Shown piece after piece: positions 8,785 to 17,682 of a stretch of 64,000 nucleotides of DNA. The notes beneath the pieces are model-generated. The model made no database searches, had not been told where the DNA came from, and saw only the letters and a list, made by a program, of their open reading frames with translations. The position numbers were made by a program, and so were the translations under genes. Numbering within the stretch: position 1 is the first letter of the stretch; each line of letters starts with the position of its first letter. The DNA is from Oscillatoria acuminata PCC 6304 (GTDB taxonomy: Bacteria; Cyanobacteriota; Cyanobacteriia; Cyanobacteriales; Laspinemataceae). The stretch is taken from the NCBI RefSeq assembly GCF_000317105.1, contig NC_019693.1, forward strand, positions 3,658,001-3,722,000. Reading direction: 5' to 3'.

Positions 8785-10551
8785 CTAACTTAAATCAGTT
8801 TCATTGGGAAAAACCGGATCTTGTGCCAGTTTTTCCTGGAGGCGGTTCCGTTTGTCGATCGCATCGGTACAGGTGGGGTCAACTTCTAGGGCCACTCCGT
8901 AGGATCGCGCCGCTTCGGGATAGCGGTGCAATTTCTCCAAGCATTCTCCGCGCCGCAACCAAGCCGGAGAATGGGTCGGTTTCATTTGGATCACCGTATC
9001 ATAAGCCGCGATCGCCTGGGGATATTGACCAATTTTACTCAAAACCCGCCCTCGTTTCATCCAGGGGTCATAATGGTTAGGCCAGATGGCGATCGCCTGG
9101 TCATAAGCCACAATTGCATCAATATATCGTTGAGCTAACGAGAGTAAATCCCCTCGTTTCATCCAGGCTTGAGCATCGTTGGGTTTAACTTCGAGCACTT
9201 TCGCAAAAGCATCGAGAGCTTCCGGATAGCGTTCGAGTTTTTCCAACACTTCGGACCGCTTCACCCAGGACCGATACCGAAACATCGGTTCTTGGGTCAC
9301 TTGGACCACTTTTTCATAAGCAGTCAGGGCTTCTTCGTATCGTTGAAGTTGCTCTAAAGCCAGTCCTCGGTGATACCAGGCTTCGGGAAAATTGGGCTGA
9401 ATTTGAATCGCATTGCTCAGGGCTTGAATGGCATCTTTATAGCGTCCTAGTCCATACAAAGCCATGCCGCGTCCCAACCAAGCGGTGGATAAATTGGGAT
9501 TAATTTTAGTGGCTTGGTCAAAGGAGCTTAAGGCGACTTCATACTGACCGGCATCGGAGAGGGCGATGCCGCGATTCATCCAGGCTTCGGGCCAATTGGG
9601 ATGTAATTCAATGGCTTTATCAAAACAGCCGATCGCCGCTTCTACCCATTGATGTTTGAGGGCGCGGCCTTTATAAAACCAAACTAAGGGATTGCTAGGG
9701 GCGAATTGAATCACCCGATCAAAGGAGGCGACAGCATCGGTATAGCGTTGCAACTTTTCCAAGGTGACTCCGCGATTAAACCAGGATGCGGCATTCTCCG
9801 GGACCAGTTGCAGGGTGCGATCGTAAGCGGCGACAGCTTCAGCGTAGCGTTGCTGGCGATCGAGAGCAACTCCTTGATTGAACCAAGCGGCGGGGTTTTG
9901 GGGGTCCAGGGCGACGGCTTGTTCCAAGGAGGTTAGGGCCAGGTCCGGGCGATCGAGGGAGAGGAAGGTGAGACCTCGGTAATACCATCCGCTAGAGAGT
10001 TTGGGTTTGAGTTTGACGACTTTATTAAAGGCAGTAACGGCGGCTTTAGATTGTTGGAGTTCTAAGAGCGATCGCCCTCGGAAATACCAGGCTTCATATT
10101 GGTTGCTATTAATTTGAATGCTTTGATCAAAGGAGGCCAAGGCTTCCTGATATCGGTTTAAGTGAAACAAACACCGACCTCTGAAGGTCCAGCCCCAATA
10201 GTCATCGGGGTTGACTTGAATCGCCCCATCATAACCGGCGATCGCCTCTTCATAGCGATGTAAATTCATCAGGGCCGTGCCGCGTTTCAGCAAAGCCCGA
10301 TGCATCGTGGGCTTTTTTTGAATCGCTTTGTCATAAAAGGCGACAGCCCCGGCATAATTTTTTTGTTCATACAGTCGGTTCCCTCTTTCATAGTCAGAAC
10401 CGGCCCCCAGCAAGTGGTTGACCCAGGACCACACCGGCGCAATCGGTCTCGCCGGAGGTGAACTTTCCGGGGGCGAGGGGGGTGGAGTTAACCCTTCGGG
10501 GGGCTGCAATTCGTCAAATTGGGTCATAATTAACGAGGGTTTGGTTCTCAA
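8785..10551 (-). CDS. Long tetratricopeptide-repeat protein
   Basis: 588 residues made almost wholly of about 15 TPR units of 34 residues with the pattern AW..RG..L..L.RY.EA...Y..A...P (for example AWFNQGVALDRQQRYAEAV). The N-terminal 60 residues are proline-rich (PPEGLTPPPSPP). The frame opens at 10551 with MRTKPSLI, but the ATG at 10527 (MTQFDELQPP) is an equally good start. There is no clear signal peptide. TPR solenoids bind partner proteins; the partner is unknown. The repeats differ enough in sequence that no perfect DNA tandem repeat remains. Confidence 0.9.
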   Translation of the reverse strand: MRTKPSLIMTQFDELQPPEGLTPPPSPPESSPPARPIAPVWSWVNHLLGAGSDYERGNRLYEQKNYAGAVAFYDKAIQKKPTMHRALLKRGTALMNLHRYEEAIAGYDGAIQVNPDDYWGWTFRGRCLFHLNRYQEALASFDQSIQINSNQYEAWYFRGRSLLELQQSKAAVTAFNKVVKLKPKLSSGWYYRGLTFLSLDRPDLALTSLEQAVALDPQNPAAWFNQGVALDRQQRYAEAVAAYDRTLQLVPENAASWFNRGVTLEKLQRYTDAVASFDRVIQFAPSNPLVWFYKGRALKHQWVEAAIGCFDKAIELHPNWPEAWMNRGIALSDAGQYEVALSSFDQATKINPNLSTAWLGRGMALYGLGRYKDAIQALSNAIQIQPNFPEAWYHRGLALEQLQRYEEALTAYEKVVQVTQEPMFRYRSWVKRSEVLEKLERYPEALDAFAKVLEVKPNDAQAWMKRGDLLSLAQRYIDAIVAYDQAIAIWPNHYDPWMKRGRVLSKIGQYPQAIAAYDTVIQMKPTHSPAWLRRGECLEKLHRYPEAARSYGVALEVDPTCTDAIDKRNRLQEKLAQDPVFPNETDLS

Positions 10552-10776
10552 CAGAGGACAGGCAACGGGCGATCGCTCACAGACGGATCTCGATATTTTT
10601 TTCCAGGCGATCGGCGATTAATCCAGGGCGATGAGCTTGAACGACTGACCATAGCTTAACCGACTGCTGATCTCTCCTTAATTTTGACATATAAAAGACC
10701 CCTTCCTCTGCTCTAGGATTCTCGTTCAGTAGCCAGAAGAGAAACCGGGTCGGTTTAGTCATTTTTGGCAGGACTT

Positions 10777-10923
10777 ATACGGAATCCGGTTTTTAAAGGT
10801 CTATAAAAACCCGCACCCTAAAGGGTGGGGCTACACTGACGAAGCCTGCCTATGCGCTGGCGCGCAGGCTGCGCCAAACGCAGGCTGAAGAGAAAATCGA
10901 CTTTTAACAACCGGATTTGGTAT
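10777..10923. mobile_element. MITE-like family B, copy 1
   Basis: A 147-bp non-coding element with imperfect terminal inverted repeats ATACGGAATCCGGTTTTTAAA at the left and TTTAACAACCGGATTTGGTAT type sequence at the right. The interior reads ACCCGCACCCTAAAGGGTGGGG and holds a hairpin around GCGCAGGCTGCGCC. Related copies are at 34878-34997, 46736-46828 and 49595-49864. No clear target duplication is visible. Confidence 0.7.
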
Positions 10924-11010
10924 TACGCAGATTTTGATGATTCCCCCTAAATGTAGCCGCGATTCGCGAATCGCCTCTACATTTAGGTTGCGATGTTCCA
11001 GATTGCGTAA
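10924..11010. repeat. Palindromic repeat with TTACGCA/TGCGTAA ends
   Basis: Starts TTACGCAGATTTTG and ends CAGATTGCGTAAG. Inside is an inverted pair CTAAATGTAG / CTACATTTAG around a GCGATTCGCGAATCGC core. It resembles the element at 57322-57401, which has the same ends and the same CTACATTTAG arm. It directly abuts the family B element. The 575-base gap between 10552 and 11126 holds only these repeats and the terminator of the DUF4278 gene. Confidence 0.5.
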
Positions 11011-11079
11011 GCCCTAAACCCCATAAAAAAAATACCCCCCAGATGGGAGATATTTAGGTCAGTTCAGTTGTTGAGAATG

Positions 11080-11113
11080 GAGACCCAGCCTTTAGCGAAC
11101 CAGGCTGGGTCTC
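11080..11113 (-). terminator. Hairpin downstream of the DUF4278 gene
   Basis: Perfect 11-bp stem GAGACCCAGCC / GGCTGGGTCTC with a 12-base loop, 13 bases after the stop codon of the minus-strand gene ending at 11127. A T-run is weak, so it may act as a processing or stability hairpin. Confidence 0.6.
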
Positions 11114-11126
11114 GAATCACTTTCCC

Positions 11127-11450
11127 TTAATGGGCCAGAACAGGGATGCTCTTGAGTTCAGCGGTCAAACGGCTCAACATCGAACGTTGGCGTTTTTCAC
11201 CTTTAACTTGCCGATCCATCATCAGACGACGGGCTTGTTCCGGTGTCGAGGTGTTTGCGGACTGCGGTTCACCAGTGGTCAACGCCACTCCCCGATACTT
11301 CAGTTCCACGGTTGCTTGTTGAACCGGGGCTTTCTTCTGATTGCAAAATTTCCAATCTAACCCGCGATATTTACCAGCCAGTTCGCCTTCGGTAACATCA
11401 ACGTCTGCGGGAGTATAGTCGTAAGTGCTGCCACGATATGAAAGTTTCAT
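11127..11450 (-). CDS. DUF4278 domain protein
   Basis: 107 residues. The start MKLSYRGSTYDYTPADVDV and the later ELKYRGVAL match the DUF4278 family, a small domain common in filamentous cyanobacteria and of unknown function. The C-terminal half is basic (RRLMMDRQVKGEKRQRS). A strong ribosome binding site, AGGAGG, lies 8 bases before the ATG. No signal peptide or membrane segment is seen, so it is probably cytoplasmic. The strong leader and a good terminator suggest a monocistronic, well expressed gene. Confidence 0.88.
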   Translation of the reverse strand: MKLSYRGSTYDYTPADVDVTEGELAGKYRGLDWKFCNQKKAPVQQATVELKYRGVALTTGEPQSANTSTPEQARRLMMDRQVKGEKRQRSMLSRLTAELKSIPVLAH

Positions 11451-11974
11451 GTTTTTCGCCTCCTAAATAGAGTCTTGTTTGTAGGATGAGGCGCGTTCCT
11501 TCGGGAGTGACTCCCTACTTCCGTCCCTTGCCAGCTTCATGCCGTTCAGAGATGAACTGGCTTGTGTGTGGTGAGGGATGAACGATTTACTTTCTGTATT
11601 CATTGTTACCGTTTTAAAATCAAATGTCAAGGGTTTTTCAAGTTTTTTTCCAAAATTACTCCTTAAGGCATAGACTCTCCTCTCTCAAATTCGGCTGAAA
11701 TCCTTACCAAAAGGACGATTGAGGGATTTTAAAGCCCCCGGACTTAGGCAAATGTGGGGGATTTAAACCAATCTATAGGGACAGCCAATCAATTGCCCCA
11801 ACTCGATAGAGGACTCTATATAGTGATAGTGAATCTTCAGACTCCACCCCCCACGAAACCCTCCCGACTACAACGGGGTCATCTCCATTCATCCCGGGGA
11901 TTGGGGTGGGGTGTTGGCTCCAAAAGCCCCTGAATTTAACCCGGGACCAAACTTAAGGAAGGAGAAACCTGATC
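11451..11974. other. Gene-free stretch
   Basis: 524 bases between the divergent DUF4278 and secreted-protein genes. It should hold both promoters. I see no open frame of worth, no RNA gene and no family A or B repeat. Position 11590-11650 is A/T-rich and is the likeliest promoter area for the minus-strand gene. Confidence 0.5.
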
Positions 11975-12742
11975 ATGAGCTATCGAAATACAGCGCGTTA
12001 TCTTTTGAGTGTCCTGATGGTGTTGGCCGGGGCTGCATCGCCCACCATCGGGGCGATCGAACCCTCTGTGATTCAGGAGGTAGAATCCCATCAAACCGCA
12101 TTTTTCTGGCGGCGACAGTCCGCACCCGATCGCCTCGAAGGAATCTGGGGGATTACTGAAGCGAGAACTCCCCGGGGTCAATCTTACACGGGCAGTCTGG
12201 ATATTACAGCGATCGGGAATACCGACAACCTCTATCAAGTCTCTTGGGAAACCTCTGAAGGCAATTATTCTGGGTTGGGATTCTATGAAGAGGGCCGGTT
12301 ACTGGTGGGGGCCGGACTAGACGAGGGGATTTATGGCGTGGCCCTGTATCGCATCCAGAACGATGGTACCTTAGATGGCAAATGGACCCTCAGTAACGCC
12401 CAGGGTGAAGTCGGCACAGAGTTCGCCACCGGAGGGCGATCGGGACAATTAGCCGGGTCCTATCAAACTAGGAGTACAGACCCCGGAGCAGAGGATTCTT
12501 TGTTCACCGGCGAATTAACCATTACCGAATCCCGCGATATCTATCAAGTCACCTGGAATGTCGATGATCAAACCTATCGCGGGATCGGTTTGCGGGTGGA
12601 TGATTGGCTGGTTGTCGGTTGGGGGACTAGCGCTAATCTGGCGGTATTGGATTATGAATTTAAGGGCAACGAAGCGACGGCACGCTGGGCTAGAACCGGC
12701 AGTCGGGAACTGGGGATGGAAAAGATTTCTCTAGAAAATTAG
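11975..12742 (+). CDS. Secreted protein with two beta-rich repeats, function unknown
   Basis: 255 residues. A signal peptide (YLLSVLMVLAGAASPTIGA) is followed by two similar 80-residue units. Each holds G.YTG.LDIT..........YQVSW.....Y.G.G.....LLVG.G......A.Y.I...G.L.G.W, for example LYQVSWETSEGNYSGLGF and IYQVTWNVDDQTYRGIGL. I do not recognise a named enzyme motif; no catalytic residues stand out. The layout suggests a beta-barrel or beta-sandwich binding domain in the periplasm. A good ribosome binding site (AAGGAGAAA) precedes the ATG. Terminated by the hairpin at 12776-12809. Confidence 0.75.
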   Translation: MSYRNTARYLLSVLMVLAGAASPTIGAIEPSVIQEVESHQTAFFWRRQSAPDRLEGIWGITEARTPRGQSYTGSLDITAIGNTDNLYQVSWETSEGNYSGLGFYEEGRLLVGAGLDEGIYGVALYRIQNDGTLDGKWTLSNAQGEVGTEFATGGRSGQLAGSYQTRSTDPGAEDSLFTGELTITESRDIYQVTWNVDDQTYRGIGLRVDDWLVVGWGTSANLAVLDYEFKGNEATARWARTGSRELGMEKISLEN

Positions 12743-12775
12743 GCGGCCCTATCGTCAAGGAATTTACCCCTCTAC

Positions 12776-12809
12776 CCCCTGACCCCTTACTCTTGTAAGG
12801 AGTCAGGGG
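12776..12809 (+). terminator. Hairpin after the secreted repeat protein gene
   Basis: 14-bp stem with one mismatch, CCCCTGACCCCTTA / TAAGGAGTCAGGGG, loop of six bases, 33 bases after the stop at 12742. No T-run follows. Confidence 0.5.
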
Positions 12810-12946
12810 TAGCAAATAACGGGTTAGAGTGATGTAAGCAGTCGATTAAAAACGATAGGCTAGAAATAAGACAAAGGCGTTCAGGCTAGTTTTTAGCTGA
12901 ATCGCCTTTCGTTGATCATAGAATGAGTAGAAACTAAGAAATACCG

Positions 12947-13414
12947 ATGGCGCAACAAAGCGAAGGCATCAAAATAGTCAGTGATAATCGCCAAGCCCGT
13001 TTTTTATATGAGATTCTGGAAAAATACGAAGCGGGTATTCAATTAAAAGGAACTGAGGTCAAATCCATTCGGGAAGGGAAGGTCAATATCCGAGATGGGT
13101 ATGTTTTGTTTCGGGATGCGGAGGCGTGGCTGCTGAATGTAAATGTTTCCCCCTATCAGACGGCCAGTCTCTATTTTAACCATGAGCCGACTCGGAGTCG
13201 GAAGTTGTTGCTGCACCGGGATCAAATCCGTAAGTTGATTGGTAAAGTGGAACAGAAAGGCTTGACAATGGTCCCGACAAAGATGTATCTCAAGCGTGGG
13301 TTAGTTAAGGTAGAGATTGCTCTTGTTCGAGGCAAGCAACTCCACGATAAGCGCGCGGCGGTGAAAGAACGGGACCACAAACGGGAGATAGAACGGGCGT
13401 TAAAGCAGTATTAG
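12947..13414 (+). CDS. smpB: SsrA-binding protein SmpB
   Basis: 155 residues, the normal length. SmpB binds tmRNA (SsrA) and brings it to stalled ribosomes for trans-translation. Family signatures are clear: NRQARFLYEILEKYEAGI, LKGTEVKSIREGKVN, VSPYQTAS, and the basic C-terminal tail KLHDKRAAVKERDHKREI-like (QLHDKRAAVKERDHKRE). The tail enters the mRNA channel of the ribosome. The ATG at 12947 gives a complete protein. It converges with rpsU, with a shared hairpin between them. The tmRNA gene itself is not in this window. Confidence 0.97.
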   Translation: MAQQSEGIKIVSDNRQARFLYEILEKYEAGIQLKGTEVKSIREGKVNIRDGYVLFRDAEAWLLNVNVSPYQTASLYFNHEPTRSRKLLLHRDQIRKLIGKVEQKGLTMVPTKMYLKRGLVKVEIALVRGKQLHDKRAAVKERDHKREIERALKQY

Positions 13415-13481
13415 CACGTCTAGGCCACTGCTTTCCCACTCCCGGACTATCTACTGCCAAGGCTTTTCGCCAATGATGACC

Positions 13482-13499
13482 CCCGCTCCGATGAGCGGG
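13482..13499. terminator. Hairpin between smpB and rpsU
   Basis: Perfect 7-bp stem CCCGCTC / GAGCGGG with a CGAT loop, lying between the convergent smpB and rpsU genes. It could end both transcripts. Confidence 0.5.
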
Positions 13500-13510
13500 T
13501 TGAGGGTCTT

Positions 13511-13693
13511 CTATCGGGAATATCGGCGTTTGCGTCTGCGTGCAATTTCTTTGCGCTTACGCTTTTCTAGGGGAGTTTCAAAGTGACGCTGACGCTTCAT
13601 ATCTGCATAAATTCCCTCTTTGGCAACTTGACGCTTAAAGCGGCGCAGTGCAGATTCGATCGCTTCATTTTCGCCGACAACGACTTGAGTCAT
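13511..13693 (-). CDS. rpsU: 30S ribosomal protein S21
   Basis: 60 residues with the typical S21 sequence: [21 protein letters not shown], then a strongly basic C-terminus [15 protein letters not shown]21 helps the 30S subunit in initiation. A strong Shine-Dalgarno, AGGAGG, sits 7 bases before the ATG. The gene is monocistronic here. Many cyanobacteria carry more than one S21 gene, so this may be one of several. Confidence 0.96.
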   Translation of the reverse strand: MTQVVVGENEAIESALRRFKRQVAKEGIYADMKRQRHFETPLEKRKRKEIARRRKRRYSR

Positions 13694-14581
13694 CCGGTAT
13701 CCTCCTGAGTATCAACAATAAGATGGGCGGGTGAAAAGTGCTCTACCCCAACTCGGGTAAGCTCGATATTCCAGTCACAGAAATAGCGGATGGGGGCAAT
13801 TCTCCCCTGACGAGCCGTTTGCGAGGGTGGGGTTCACAATCGAAGGCTCACAGATAGGAGCACAAAGCCGTCCAATCGCGCTCTGTCCGAAACTGGCTAT
13901 CTGTTATGAATTGGCTTTAAAACCCGATAGTGTTTGTTGGCTTGTCTGTATCGCAACAAACACGACAATCAAACTTTATCTGCGAAATATATTTTAACAC
14001 AGAATGCCTCGGGTTCAGGAAAAATCCCTGAGCGCCAGTCCTTAGCTCATGCGATCGCCTCAAGCGGAATTGTGCTTTCCCTGAGCGGGTGAGCGCAAGC
14101 AGGCGATCGCCTCACGCCTTCAGAGAAATCGGATTGTAGCATGAGAATGGGGATTAGGTTTCCTTTGGTGTTTCTCTAATCCAGGAGAACCTTGGGGGTC
14201 GGTGCCACCCGGGTCCTTGGTCCTTGGTCTCTGGTCCCTTGGTCGTTGGTCGTTGGTCGTTGGTCCCTGGTCGTTGGTCGTTGGCTCTTGGCCCTTGTGC
14301 CTTTACTAAAAAATATTAAAACAATGGCCCTTTTTTCATATTTTTTGCTTAAAACTCGTAAAATTAATATAAATACTTTGGGGATTGGGTAATCCGTCAG
14401 GAAATTAACCTGTAGCACCTAGGATAACAACCCAAAGGCAACGGGGTGATGTTGGGTATTTTTGACTAAAAAATTGTCCAAGGCAGGAGTTAGATCAGGG
14501 CTTGGACCAGGGGTTTAGTCTACCCCCACAATCGGGCTGTACCCGAGAAAATGATATGCGACTGAAGGGTAAAATTTAGCA
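13694..14581. other. 888-base gene-free region with simple tandem repeat
   Basis: The first 300 bases should hold the rpsU promoter. Several HIP1 octamers lie at 14049-14115. From about 14214 to 14302 there is an imperfect tandem array of GGTCGTT/GGTCCTT heptamers, low in complexity and not coding. At 14428-14460 AACCCAAAGGCAACGGGGTGATGTTGGG can form a small hairpin. The phytochrome-like gene begins at 14582 with no clear ribosome binding site. Confidence 0.55.
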
Positions 14582-17269
14582 ATGATTCGTAGAAAAATTA
14601 AGCGACACTCAACGATTATCTTAGACCGAGAAAATTTATTAAACCGGATTGCTAGTCGAATTCGTCAATCTTTAGAATTAAATGAAATTTTAGAAACTAC
14701 CGCCCGAGAGATTCGCGCTTTTTTAAATACCCATCGGGTCAAAATTTATCGATTTGAAGAAGATGGCAGCGGTGAGGTGATTGCCGAATCGATTCAAGAC
14801 GATCGCTTACCCTCAATGTTGGGACTCCGGTTTCCTGCTACGGATATTCCGGTGAAGTCCCGAGAGTTATTTCTAACAGCCCGTCAACGGGTGATCGTAG
14901 ATGTGGTATCTGGACGCAAAACCACTGAAGAACTCGATTTCTCAGACAATGGAGAAAGTATCAGCCGAGGAGGTATCCGCTATTGGCCCGTAGACCCCTG
15001 TCATTCGGAATATTTGACTAATATGGGGGTATCTTCTTCTTTGGCGATTCCGATTCTCCACCAACATCATCTCTGGGGATTGTTGGTTTCCCATCATGGT
15101 AAACCTAGACGATATTCAGAACGAGAAATTGAGGTTGTCCAATTGCTCGTGGATCAAATGTCGATTGCGATCGCCCAATCAGATTTATTAAATCGCACTC
15201 GTCACCAAGCTCACGATGAAGCCGTCCTGAATAAAATTAGCGGATTACTCCACTCGCCTTTAGACCTCAAAAAAATTCGCCAAACTGTTCTGAAAGAAAC
15301 CGTTCTAGCATTACGGGCCGATGCAGGCCGACTGTATATCAATCCAGACCTGACTGGGGCACCCGCGCAAATCTATACTTATGGAATTCAACCTAGTATT
15401 GCTTGGATTGAAGAAACGGACTGTTGGCAACAGTTGATTAACGGGGGTGATCCCATTGCCCCTGCGGCGACAAAACCTGAGACTCCGCAGAAGGAAATTC
15501 TCTTTCCCCCAGAACAGGGGACCATTTATAAATATGGCATGGATTTATCCGCTGATTTAAACGGGTATAGTGAATCATCCTCCTCCCCCCATTCAATGGT
15601 TTATCTGCACAGTGTCAGTATCGGGAATATTTATAATTTTCCTGCTTTTAATCCCTTGGTTTATGCTTTTCAAGCAACTAGAATTCGCTCTGTTTTAATT
15701 GTTCCTTTAAAATATAATAAACAATATTTAGGATGTTTAACCTTGTTTCGGAATGAAATTGAAACGGCAACTTTATGGGCGGGACGAAATGATTGGGATG
15801 AACGCAACCGGAGACCTCGGGCCTCTTTTGAAGCGTGGAGAGAAATTAAAAAAGGAGAGACTAAAATCTGGAAAATTGAAGAAATTAAACTGGCAGAATC
15901 CGTGGGGACTCATCTCTATATGGCCGTGATGCAACGGCGAGTTGAAAATTTGATTCGTCACGAAGCCTCTCACGATCGCCTGACCGGGTTAGCCAATCGT
16001 CTCCTCTTTAGTGAGCGCCTTTCTTTGGCCCTCGCAAATACCCAACATCGGGCGGAAATGCTCGGGGTTATTTTTTTGGATTTAGATGGATTTAAAACCA
16101 TTAATGATACCCTCGGTCATGCTCTTGGAGATTTGCTCCTCAAAATTGTCGCTGAACGGTTAAGTCGTGCGTTGCCCGAAGAAGATATGCTGGCTCGTTG
16201 GGGTGGAGATGAGTTTACGTTTTTAATTAATCATTTGAGTTCCGCTGAAGATGTGGCAGAAATTAGCAATAAAATTTTAAAGTCTTTTCAGGAACCCTTT
16301 CGGTTGGAGGAGCAAGATTTTTATGTAAAAGCCAGCTTAGGAATTGCCCTAGCCCCTTATGATGGAGAGGATGCAGAAACTCTCTTGAAAAATGCCGATG
16401 CAGCCATGTATCGCGCCAAGCAACAAGGGAGAAATAACTATCAACTTTACACTCCAGCGATCGGTACGAAAGCCAGTGAAAGACTCCTGTTAGAAACGAG
16501 TTTACACAAAGCATTAGACCGAGACGAGTTCCGGATGTACTATCAACCTCAAATTGATTTAAAAACGGGACGAATTATCAGTATGGAAGCGCTGATTCGT
16601 TGGCAGCATCCAGAACTAGGGTTAGTTGCCCCGGGTGAATTTATTCCCCTAGCAGAAGAAACGGGTCTGATTTGTCCGATCGGGGCCTGGGCGATCGAAG
16701 CCGCGACTCGGCAAAATTACCAGTGGCAGTTAGCTGGACTTCCCCCGATTAGGATAGCGGTCAATTTATCAGCGCGTCAGTTTCATCAACAAAATTTACT
16801 GCAAGAAATCGCCCAAATTTTAACTCGAACAAACCTCTCTCCGGGTTATTTAGAGTTAGAGATTACCGAAAGTATTGCGATGCAAGATGTGAGTTTAACG
16901 ATTTCTCTCTTGCATGGATTCCATGAAATGGGAATCGCGATTGCCTTGGATGATTTTGGGACGGGCTATTCCTCTTTATCTTCCCTGAAACATTTTCCTT
17001 TAGATCAATTAAAAATTGATCGCTCGTTTATTCAGGAAGTCGCCACTGAATCCAATGATGCGGCTATTATTGAGGCGATCGTCACCCTTGGACATGGGTT
17101 GAATTTAGTGGTGATGGCTGAAGGAGTGGAAACTTTAGAACAGTTAGAATTTCTCCAGTCGGCGAATTGCGATGCGGCCCAAGGCTATTTATTTAGTAAG
17201 CCAGTATCGGTGGAAATGGCCACCGAACTATACCGGCAGTCTACGTTTTCCTACCATCTGAGTTCATAG
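14582..17269 (+). CDS. Bilin-GAF / GAF / GGDEF / EAL protein (photoreceptor-type c-di-GMP enzyme)
   Basis: 895 residues. GAF1 (about 15-205) is of the phytochrome/cyanobacteriochrome class: FPATDIP and the chromophore pair Cys140-His141 in PVDPCHSEYLTNMGV are intact, so covalent bilin binding is expected. GAF2 (about 215-440) lacks such a Cys. GGDEF is intact at 541-545, but the inhibitory RxxD site reads PEED, so product inhibition is probably lost. EAL is intact at 669-671, with DDFGTGYSS and EGVE, so phosphodiesterase activity is likely. There is no PHY domain and no membrane segment. Expected role: light-dependent control of cyclic-di-GMP level, for example in motility or surface growth. 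Which of the two activities dominates cannot be read from sequence. Confidence 0.93.
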   Translation: MIRRKIKRHSTIILDRENLLNRIASRIRQSLELNEILETTAREIRAFLNTHRVKIYRFEEDGSGEVIAESIQDDRLPSMLGLRFPATDIPVKSRELFLTARQRVIVDVVSGRKTTEELDFSDNGESISRGGIRYWPVDPCHSEYLTNMGVSSSLAIPILHQHHLWGLLVSHHGKPRRYSEREIEVVQLLVDQMSIAIAQSDLLNRTRHQAHDEAVLNKISGLLHSPLDLKKIRQTVLKETVLALRADAGRLYINPDLTGAPAQIYTYGIQPSIAWIEETDCWQQLINGGDPIAPAATKPETPQKEILFPPEQGTIYKYGMDLSADLNGYSESSSSPHSMVYLHSVSIGNIYNFPAFNPLVYAFQATRIRSVLIVPLKYNKQYLGCLTLFRNEIETATLWAGRNDWDERNRRPRASFEAWREIKKGETKIWKIEEIKLAESVGTHLYMAVMQRRVENLIRHEASHDRLTGLANRLLFSERLSLALANTQHRAEMLGVIFLDLDGFKTINDTLGHALGDLLLKIVAERLSRALPEEDMLARWGGDEFTFLINHLSSAEDVAEISNKILKSFQEPFRLEEQDFYVKASLGIALAPYDGEDAETLLKNADAAMYRAKQQGRNNYQLYTPAIGTKASERLLLETSLHKALDRDEFRMYYQPQIDLKTGRIISMEALIRWQHPELGLVAPGEFIPLAEETGLICPIGAWAIEAATRQNYQWQLAGLPPIRIAVNLSARQFHQQNLLQEIAQILTRTNLSPGYLELEITESIAMQDVSLTISLLHGFHEMGIAIALDDFGTGYSSLSSLKHFPLDQLKIDRSFIQEVATESNDAAIIEAIVTLGHGLNLVVMAEGVETLEQLEFLQSANCDAAQGYLFSKPVSVEMATELYRQSTFSYHLSS

Positions 17270-17682
17270 TTTACTCAGAGAAAATTACCCGTTCCGATCG
17301 CCGAAACTCACCCGACTGTCCCGGGATCTGACCTGTCGAGTTCTTTGTCTGGACTGCCTTGAGGAGGCGATCGCCTCAAAATGTCAAAGCATCGCGTTTA
17401 CCTGTCCTTATTTATTGCAAGTTGATGTTTCTGCCCTATAATATAAAATGACTATACCCCCACGGGGGATAGTTCGTCTTCTAGTCCTGGCTGCATAGCC
17501 CAGTTAAATCGGGTTTAGCGCGTTACGGGTTCACGGCTTTACCCCCGTACCCAATCGCCTTAATCCGGTTTAAATCATCCTTTAAAACAGAGAGTCTTGG
17601 GCATTTTAAAGCTATGCAACTGGGGAATTTTCATTCGCCCTAACTTGTCACCGAATACTCTATCCTATAGGATTGAACGAAT
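17270..17682. other. Gene-free stretch
   Basis: 413 bases between two plus-strand genes. A small hairpin ACTATACCCC / GGGGATAGT lies near 17450-17472, after a run TATAATATAAAAT that could be a promoter -10 region. I see nothing else that I can name. Confidence 0.4.

Noticed and set aside
10577-10762. 61-codon frame on the minus strand
   Set aside because: Contains repeat-like sequence (GAAACCGGGT) and no signs of a protein family.
14214-14302. GGTCGTT heptamer array as a CRISPR array
   Set aside because: Units are 7 bases and have no spacers, so it is a simple repeat.
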